Positions 7,487-11,465 of a DNA stretch of 11,465 nucleotides are shown here, piece after piece. The notes under the pieces are model-generated. The model was not told where the DNA came from. It made no database searches and worked only from the letters and a program-made list of their open reading frames with translations. Position numbers and translations under genes: made by a program. The DNA lies in contig JAWXBI010000058.1 of NCBI GenBank assembly GCA_034439915.1, positions 1-11,465 on the forward strand, written 5' to 3'. The stretch is from JADJLQ01 sp034439915. GTDB taxonomy: Bacteria; Bacteroidota; Bacteroidia; Chitinophagales; Saprospiraceae. Each line of letters starts with the position of its first letter. The stretch's first letter is position 1.

Positions 7487-7517
7487 ATTGCCTATTTTTT
7501 CCTTTTGACTACTTTTG
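7487..7517 (+). promoter_or_regulatory. Bacteroidetes-type promoter before the antitoxin remnant
   Basis: ATTG at 7487-7490 (a -33 TTTG-like box) is separated by 19 bases from TACTTTTG at 7510-7517, an exact TAnnTTTG -7 box. The spacing is the usual one. Transcription would start near 7524 and leave a leader of about 75 bases before the ATG at 7599. The promoter seems intact although the gene behind it is frameshifted. Confidence 0.55.
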
Positions 7518-7598
7518 TATGGCTTGATGGTATGCTGACTAAAAATAAATTTCAGACTCTTTGGAACAGAATATCCAAACTGTTAAATAATTAAAGTA

Positions 7599-7813
7599 AT
7601 GCTTACAATACATCCACAATATATAAAAGACGCCAACGGTAACAATTCAATGTTATTCTTCCGGTTCAAGAGTTTGATAATCTTATGGAAGAACTGGAAG
7701 AGTTGGAAGATATTCGCCTATATGACGAAGCCAAAAAAAATGATACTGGTGAACGTATCCCCATGACAGAAGCCTTTAGAATGCTTGAAGAAACGCGTAA
7801 AAGCAAATCTTAA
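7599..7813 (+). pseudogene. Frameshifted Phd/YefM-like antitoxin remnant
   Basis: The ATG at 7599 reads M-L-T-I-H-P-Q-Y-I-K-D-A-N-G-N-N-S, then the coding frame changes near 7647-7652. The second frame reads V-I-L-P-V-Q-E-F-D-N-L-M-E-E-L-E-E-L-E-D, continues with I-R-L-Y-D-E-A-K and ends at TAA 7811-7813. Together they give about 71 residues with the layout of small Bacteroidetes type II antitoxins of the Phd/YefM kind: DNA-binding N-terminus, 'VLLPVxEFxxLxExLEELEDIRxYDEAK' core, acidic C-terminal toxin-binding tail. The total of 215 bases is one short of a multiple of three, consistent with a single-base deletion. No RelE/Doc-like toxin gene follows, so it is an orphan relic. The family assignment is from memory of such sequences. 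Confidence 0.7.
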
Positions 7814-7822
7814 TGCTCTTCT

Positions 7823-8075
7823 TATACCGTAATAGGTAAATATGAACGGGATGAAATGATCCCATCCATTGATGTGTCACGAACCTAGCTAAACCTTAGG
7901 GAGCTCCATTGGATATCTCCTGGGAGAAACCGATGATATGAATCTATTGAAGGATCGAGATATGCTTAAGAGATTAAAAGATATCTCAGTGCTTCCTGAC
8001 ACCGATAAATCGAATATCCTTTATACCATTGACAATCTTCTCGCAGCTGCTAAAACGAGGCTGGCTTATAAATGA
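7823..8075 (+). pseudogene. XRE-family repressor remnant, copy 1 (C-terminal part, two frameshifts)
   Basis: The frame reads Y-T-V-I-G-K-Y-E-R-D-E-M-I-P-S-I-D-V, the second half of a helix-turn-helix domain. It then breaks at 7876-7883 (stop TAG 7886-7888) and again at 7891-7895. Restoring one base at each place gives N-L-A-K-T-L-G-S-S-I-G-Y-L-L-G-E-T-D-D-M, continuing to K-T-R-L-A-Y-K and TGA at 8073-8075. It aligns over its whole length with copy 2 (9959-10210); it is 250 bases from the shared ACC codon against 252, exactly the two missing bases. The first half of the HTH domain (about 35 residues) is absent, since the fragment begins just after the antitoxin stop. The stop overlaps the ATG of the next ORF by ATGA. 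Confidence 0.8.
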
Positions 8076-8491
8076 AAACACAAGAGGAGCATGTTTCAAA
8101 AATGATTGCTGAGTTTTCTAATGCCTTTATAATAAAGGAAAAAAGAGAAAGATTTAACAGTACATTTTTTAATCAAAAAAAAAGAAAAAAGTTCTTAGCC
8201 GTCTTTAATATTCATAATATAATTTTACCAGAAACCTTAATAAAAATCCTTCCATCTAATCAAACATATGAATATATCTTAAATCGGTTAAAAAGTCTTT
8301 CAAACTCTAAAAACTGTTATGTCATTTCAGATGATTCAATATTGGACGATAAAATTGCCGAAATAGAAGAAACCTTCGAAAAAATATACTATGGGAATGC
8401 AAATAGTTTGATAATCTTAGATCCTTCTAAATCTGCTTATATTCAATTGGAAGAAAAAAATTATAAATATTTTCTAATCAGTAAGCATTAA
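8072..8491 (+). CDS. Conserved-looking hypothetical protein, 139 residues
   Basis: An intact AT-rich ORF whose ATG overlaps the stop of the repressor remnant (ATGA). The product is soluble with no signal peptide. It has a basic segment at about 20-41 (K-E-K-R-E-R-F, Q-K-K-R-K-K), a core C-Y-V-I-S-D-D-S near 97-104, and an end rich in Tyr/Ile/Leu. 'R.R...(8).R.K.L..L', 'P..I...L' and 'CYVIS...D' remind me of a group of small standalone bacterial proteins of unknown function, but I cannot name a family. It converges with the putative immunity gene at 8478-8783, overlapping it by 14 bases. Its place in a toxin/immunity array makes an immunity or defence-related role possible; that is inference only. 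Confidence 0.65.
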   Translation: MKTQEEHVSKMIAEFSNAFIIKEKRERFNSTFFNQKKRKKFLAVFNIHNIILPETLIKILPSNQTYEYILNRLKSLSNSKNCYVISDDSILDDKIAEIEETFEKIYYGNANSLIILDPSKSAYIQLEEKNYKYFLISKH

Positions 8492-8783
8492 AATTCCCAA
8501 AAATAATAGGCTTTGTTGAAGTTAATTTAGACGCCCTGACATGTAATTTATTTTTAAGCTTAAACTGCCTTTTTCTGAGATCAAAAATTTCGATTCGTTC
8601 AATAACTTTTACTTTTAAATTTAAGCATTCCATCTGTTCCTTAACAAGCTCTCTTACATCTTTAATTGACCTTGCAAGGCAAATTGCCGTAACCCAGGCT
8701 GCTTTATTAAACCCTAAAGGCGAATTGCAATCTACAGAAACTACCTGTATTAACGCATTCCATTTTCTAATTTTAGTATTCAT
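8478..8783 (-). CDS. Putative immunity protein for RHS toxin 1
   Basis: A 101-residue ORF, starting M-N-T-K-I-R-K-W-N-A. Its ATG (8781-8783) overlaps the last codons of the RHS tip, whose stop is at 8773-8775. The open frame extends to 8942, but that part lies inside the toxin coding region in another frame, so I chose the internal ATG. The product is soluble, basic, and begins with beta-like hydrophobic stretches; I recognise no family. In RHS, CDI and other polymorphic toxin systems the small gene directly behind the toxin encodes its cognate immunity protein, which is the only basis for the function. It may be silent, since the RHS gene in front has lost its start. Confidence 0.6.
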   Translation of the reverse strand: MNTKIRKWNALIQVVSVDCNSPLGFNKAAWVTAICLARSIKDVRELVKEQMECLNLKVKVIERIEIFDLRKRQFKLKNKLHVRASKLTSTKPIIFGNFNAY

Positions 8784-9886
8784 GATGTGTGCTATATATA
8801 GTAGGCTTTTTATTGCCAGATTTATCGGTTGCGTGATAATGTCGATTTCCTTGAGTAGGGTTCGTATGTTTAACAGGCGCACCATTACCTTCATTTCTTG
8901 CTGCATCTTTTGCCCTTTTTTGAGAAGAATACTGAACCACATTTACCTGTGGTTTTCCACTGGGGCCAAGCTTGTTTCCAAATTTGTCCGTAGCGTGACC
9001 AGCGGCTGTTCTTCCTTCAATTTTTATGCTATTGGACACAATATTCTCTGCTGCATTCTCGGCTACCTCCATTCCTTCCTTTTTTATTACAGCACCAATT
9101 ACAAAAACGCTTGGCTTCAATCCCCCCTTTTCTACCGCAGTAATAGGATCATCTACAGATTGAAGGGAACCACTTGCAGGCCTATCAGCAAATACACCAG
9201 GAGCTAATCTCGAACCTCCAGAATTATTATCGAGTACTTCTGTATACCCACTTGCCCCATTTTGTGGAATTGACACTCCATTGGAATGATGTATGATATC
9301 TTGTTGATCTCCTCCTTTAGTACTTATTTGAGTAGTCGTCCTAGTTCCATTTGCATTATGAACCATTTGATATTCATTGTCTGGGGCCATTCCATCAGGA
9401 TCAGTAAACATTATCGGATTATTAAATCCATAATTGTAAGGACTCCAACTTGACATCTTTTCTGCAAGAGGATCTACCCTCAGGAACCTCGCGATGCCCG
9501 GATTATATATCCTAAATCCATAATCATAATTCGTAATACTTCCAAACTCACCGTTCTGATCTTTCTCCTTGCCATTAAACCCATAACGGTAGCCATCGAA
9601 GGCAGTCAGGCTTCTTCCAGTTCCGGGCATCTCCCAACCAAAAGGGTAGTAGTCTTGTGCGGAATGGACGATGGCTGTATAAAACTCTGCGGCCATCAAC
9701 CATACCAGATATTTCCTGACCTGCTTTCAGGTCACTGATATTTACCAGTACATTGCCGAGGTGGTTGCTTAGTTCGTAGAGTTTTGCACCCTTGATGCCG
9801 AGGTGGGTACTATACAAAGCGGACTGCGCTACAGGCTCGGGAAAAACTATTCTGTCAGAGAACTTTTGCTGTCCCAGTCGAGAGCT
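8773..9886 (-). pseudogene. Displaced RHS tip with C-terminal toxin domain (tip 1), frameshifted and 5'-truncated
   Basis: YD/RHS-repeat protein fragment. The segment up to 9735 holds S-S-R-L-G (from 9886) and E-L-S-N-H-L-G-N-V-L-V, standard RHS-core strings. A frame change follows within about 9690-9733. The downstream frame (308 codons from 9699) reads D-Y-Y-P-F-G (16-21), G-F-N-G-K-E (40-45), then D-P-L-A-E-K-M-S-S-W-S-P-Y (76-88) and D-P-D-G (100-103), the end of the core. After the core comes a variable linker, then a compact end at about 249-308 with Q-Y-S-S-Q-K-R-A-K-D-A-A-R (256-268) and histidines at 278, 287, 289, 305 and 306. That tail resembles the polymorphic toxin group sometimes called Ntox24, from memory only. 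No start codon or secretion-related N-terminus is present. The toxin part itself is uninterrupted. Confidence 0.85.
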
Positions 9887-9958
9887 TCTGTGTGGTGGAC
9901 CTTCGAGTACTCGGAGCCTCTGGCGCGGTGGTGGTCAACGGCCGTAGTCGCGACGAAC
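9887..9958. other. GC-rich junction between RHS tip 1 and the second repressor remnant
   Basis: About 70 bases clearly richer in G+C than the surrounding DNA. On the minus strand one frame reads D-H-H-R-A-R-G-S-E-Y-S-K-V-H-H, which could be the RHS core just before the 'YGSSRLG' string, in a different frame from 9886 downwards. On the plus strand an ORF beginning at 9803 runs through this stretch into the repressor fragment, but the translated sequence before residue 53 matches nothing I know. I regard it as decayed RHS core plus a recombination junction. Confidence 0.35.
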
Positions 9959-10210
9959 ACCTATATAGGTAAGTACGAACGGGACGAGGTCAAGCCTTCT
10001 ATTGATGTAGTAAAGAACTTGGCGGACACCTTAGATACTACGGTCGCCTTCCTGCTCGGTGAGACCGAAGACATGGAACTGCTCAAAGACCCTGATATGC
10101 TTAAACGCCTTAACGACATTAATAATCTCCCCTCAAAAGATAAGGAAGGGATTTTGTTTGCTCTCGATGGATTGCTTCGTGATGCTAAAACGAGATTGGC
10201 TTATCTATAA
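9959..10210 (+). pseudogene. XRE-family repressor remnant, copy 2 (C-terminal part, uninterrupted)
   Basis: The frame reads T-Y-I-G-K-Y-E-R-D-E-V-K-P-S-I-D-V-V-K-N, then L-A-D-T-L, L-L-G-E-T-E-D-M, and ends K-T-R-L-A-Y-L with TAA at 10208-10210. The first part is the end of an HTH_3/XRE domain; the rest is the helical tail with 'LLKDPDMLKRLNDINNLPSKDK' found in about 110-residue Bacteroidetes repressors. The first helices of the HTH domain are missing. An open frame continues upstream to 9803 through antisense RHS DNA, so a fusion product of 135 residues is possible, but it would lack a normal DNA-binding domain. It is the same fragment, cut at the same codon, as 7826-8075. Confidence 0.75.
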
Positions 10211-10211
10211 A

Positions 10212-10238
10212 AAAGCCCCTGCACTTGGCAGAGGCTTT
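10212..10238 (-). terminator. Terminator after toxin/immunity unit 2
   Basis: The arms AAAGCCcCTGC (10212-10222) and GCAGaGGCTTT (10228-10238) pair with one C/A mismatch around a 5-base loop. On the minus strand the stem is followed by a T-run (GGGGCTTTTTTA), 5 bases after the stop codon of the putative immunity gene. On the plus strand it lies directly behind the repressor remnant and could end that transcript too. Confidence 0.75.
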
Positions 10239-10242
10239 GGCT

Positions 10243-10530
10243 TTATATCAAACTATCTTTTAAATCTTTTATCCTGCAATAGAGGTCATAAATTTTATTA
10301 TCCTCTCTTTTTTCAAGGACATCGTATGTTGAAATACGAAAATGTTCCCAAATAGATTTTAATCCTTTAACTTGGAATAAATTCCCATTCGCTATAATCT
10401 CTAATTGTGAACTAAGTTTGGATTCACGATATTTTACATCTACCTGAGACGCATTAAAAGTGTCATTGCCAATAGTTATTGTCAATTGATGATTATCCAC
10501 TAAGACTGAATTAACTGATACTTTTCCCAT
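10243..10530 (-). CDS. Putative immunity protein for RHS toxin 2
   Basis: A 95-residue ORF starting M-G-K-V-S-V-N-S-V-L. It begins one base after the TAA of the second RHS protein (10532-10534). The frame is open to 10584, but those codons lie inside the toxin gene, so I chose the ATG at 10528-10530. The product is small and soluble: a beta-rich first half (V-L-V-D-N-H-Q-L-T-I-T-I) and a charged helical C-terminus (K-R-E-D-N-K-I-Y-D-L). I do not recognise a family. Tight coupling to an RHS toxin end and a terminator behind it fit an immunity gene. It shares no visible similarity with the putative immunity protein at 8478-8783, as expected for different toxins. Confidence 0.7.
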   Translation of the reverse strand: MGKVSVNSVLVDNHQLTITIGNDTFNASQVDVKYRESKLSSQLEIIANGNLFQVKGLKSIWEHFRISTYDVLEKREDNKIYDLYCRIKDLKDSLI

Positions 10531-10531
10531 T

Positions 10532-11465
10532 TTACTTAAATTTATCAAACTCAGCACTGGTTTTCCATAGATTGTCATATGCACCCTTCCAATCTACTTT
10601 CCCATCTTTTGTAAAGTTTTTAATAACATCATCTGTAGAAGGTCCAAGTTTATCGCCGTATTTGAAAAAGTTTCTAATTTCAGCAATGCCTTTATTTAAG
10701 CCATCATCTGCCAATCGTACCAATCCTTTTAAATTATTCCTTGCTGGTACCATCTGTCTAACAACCTCTTCATAAGAATACCCATTTGACAACATTTCGT
10801 CTGATGTTTGTCGTAAAGCATTTAAACCTTCGTGATAGTTTGCTCTTGTTGCACCTCCCAATTTCAACATTCGATCAGCCTTTGGATATGCACCAGCTCC
10901 TCCCGCTATAAGACTAATTGACACATCAGCAATCATTGCTTGGTTTTCAGACAGACCAATTGACATTAATCCTTGTTGAGTTAATGACATCTCAGATTTC
11001 CCAGACCACATTTGACGTAATCCAGTCGACATAACGTCAGAGCTATGAACAACTAAGCCCCATCCAGCAACTTTTGTAGCCATGGTTGGCTCTGGTGAAC
11101 CTAATAGTGCGACTCCACCAGCTCCTTCAACCACTCCTCCTAAAAATTGAACACCACCCCAAAATCTTCTCCAACATGATGGGCAATCTGTTGGCATTTT
11201 ACCATCTGGATCAATATATCGTATCGGATTATTAAACGTGTAGGAGTAAGGACTCCAACCTAACATCTTCTCTGCCAATGGATCTATCTGCCCCCATCGT
11301 CCTATTCCCGGATCATACCACCTGGCCCCATAATCATACATATTCAATCCATGATCCCCATTCAATTCCTTTCCCCGCCTGCGTTTCACTTCGGACGGGC
11401 AGGCATTATACTGATACAAATTATCATTATTCGCATGATTCATCAATACCCCATCGATTCCATAC
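10532..11465 (-). CDS. RHS-repeat protein with C-terminal toxin domain (tip 2), partial
   Basis: The 3' end of an RHS/YD-repeat gene; the frame is open to the window end, so the N-terminal part is missing here. Counting from the codon at 11446, residues 9-14 N-L-Y-Q-Y-N and 25-36 G-K-E-L-N-G-D-H-G-L-N-M are core sequence, split by a 10-residue insert (15-24) listed separately. Then come Y-D-Y-G-A-R-W-Y-D-P (37-46), D-P-L-A-E-K-M (55-61) and D-P-D-G (79-82), where the conserved core ends. Residues 90-200 are Gly/Ala-rich and hydrophobic, like pre-toxin regions. The end holds A-R-N-N-L-K and K-Y-G-D-K-L-G-P-S (262-270), a string I associate with polymorphic toxin termini of unknown activity. 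The family uses the RHS shell to enclose and deliver a toxin to neighbouring cells. Confidence 0.85.
   Translation of the reverse strand, partial: YGIDGVLMNHANNDNLYQYNACPSEVKRRRGKELNGDHGLNMYDYGARWYDPGIGRWGQIDPLAEKMLGWSPYSYTFNNPIRYIDPDGKMPTDCPSCWRRFWGGVQFLGGVVEGAGGVALLGSPEPTMATKVAGWGLVVHSSDVMSTGLRQMWSGKSEMSLTQQGLMSIGLSENQAMIADVSISLIAGGAGAYPKADRMLKLGGATRANYHEGLNALRQTSDEMLSNGYSYEEVVRQMVPARNNLKGLVRLADDGLNKGIAEIRNFFKYGDKLGPSTDDVIKNFTKDGKVDWKGAYDNLWKTSAEFDKFK
11375..11404 (-). repeat. 30-bp palindromic element inserted in frame in the RHS gene
   Basis: Exactly 30 bases that encode A-C-P-S-E-V-K-R-R-R on the minus strand and split the normal RHS string Q-Y-N|G-K-E-L. The ends GCCTG and CAGGC, plus inner CGT/ACG, pair as a hairpin with a 2-base bulge. 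It is 27/30 identical to the unit at 7433-7462. The insertion preserves the reading frame and adds a Cys and a basic patch to the protein. Confidence 0.7.

Larger units (their letters stand above)
7272..7598. other. Non-coding stretch between crcB and the decayed accessory region
   Basis: No gene is supported here. Short minus-strand ORF pieces at about 7283-7390 (for example reading M-N-N-M-S-Y-Y-L-K-Q-F) did not match any family I recognise. The stretch holds one and a half copies of a 30-base repeat at 7433-7478 and a promoter-like pair at 7487-7517, listed separately. It marks the switch from the housekeeping part to accessory DNA. Confidence 0.5.

Noticed and set aside
8725..9207. Plus-strand ORF of 160 codons
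   Set aside because: It is antisense to the toxin end of RHS tip 1 and its translation is Cys/Phe-rich and unlike any family.
9828..9848. Walker A-like string A-T-G-S-G-K-T in a plus-strand frame
   Set aside because: The frame ends soon after, has no Walker B or flanking ATPase motifs, and lies antisense to recognisable RHS core sequence.

Overview
The window looks like chromosomal DNA of a Bacteroidetes bacterium, probably of the Saprospiraceae/Cytophaga type. The reasons are a split transketolase, YD/RHS proteins with the 'ELSNHLGNVL' and 'DPLAEKM..WSPY.Y..NNP....DPDG' signatures, Bacteroidetes-type promoter cores (TAnnTTTG), few Shine-Dalgarno sequences, and a signal-peptide-like segment ending in A-Q. 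No species can be named from the sequence alone.

The left part (1-7271) is ordinary housekeeping DNA, almost all on the minus strand. A split transketolase (N-terminal subunit 2297-3145, C-terminal subunit 1305-2267) is followed by a half-size EamA-type membrane protein and an SGNH/GDSL hydrolase, all in one direction with short gaps. Upstream lies a single HU DNA-binding protein gene with its own terminator. Next comes a translationally coupled pair of OppB/DppB- and OppC/DppC-type permeases, both enlarged by non-canonical inserts. A MazG-like pyrophosphohydrolase and, divergently, a CrcB/FluC fluoride channel close this part. A small decayed gene start (signal peptide plus a few residues) seems to lie between the MazG and permease genes.

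The right part (7272-11465) is an accessory polymorphic-toxin locus with much decay. Two RHS C-terminal tips (8773-9886 and 10532 to beyond the window end) lie in tandem on the minus strand. Each is followed immediately by a small gene in the position of an immunity gene (8478-8783 overlaps the toxin stop; 10243-10530 starts one base after it). The two tips carry unrelated C-terminal domains. Beyond each toxin/immunity unit, on the plus strand, lies a copy of the same 250/252-bp C-terminal piece of an XRE-type repressor, missing the first half of its helix-turn-helix domain in both cases. The first copy has two single-base lesions. Before it lies a frameshifted Phd/YefM-like antitoxin remnant that still has a good promoter, and after it a 139-codon conserved-looking ORF.

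The reading I favour is a stockpile of displaced RHS toxin/immunity cassettes. The repeated repressor fragment marks cassette boundaries, or is the homology through which the cassettes were duplicated. A 30-bp palindromic sequence is inserted in frame in the second RHS gene and recurs as one and a half units in the non-coding DNA at 7433-7478; it behaves like a small protein-invading repeat.
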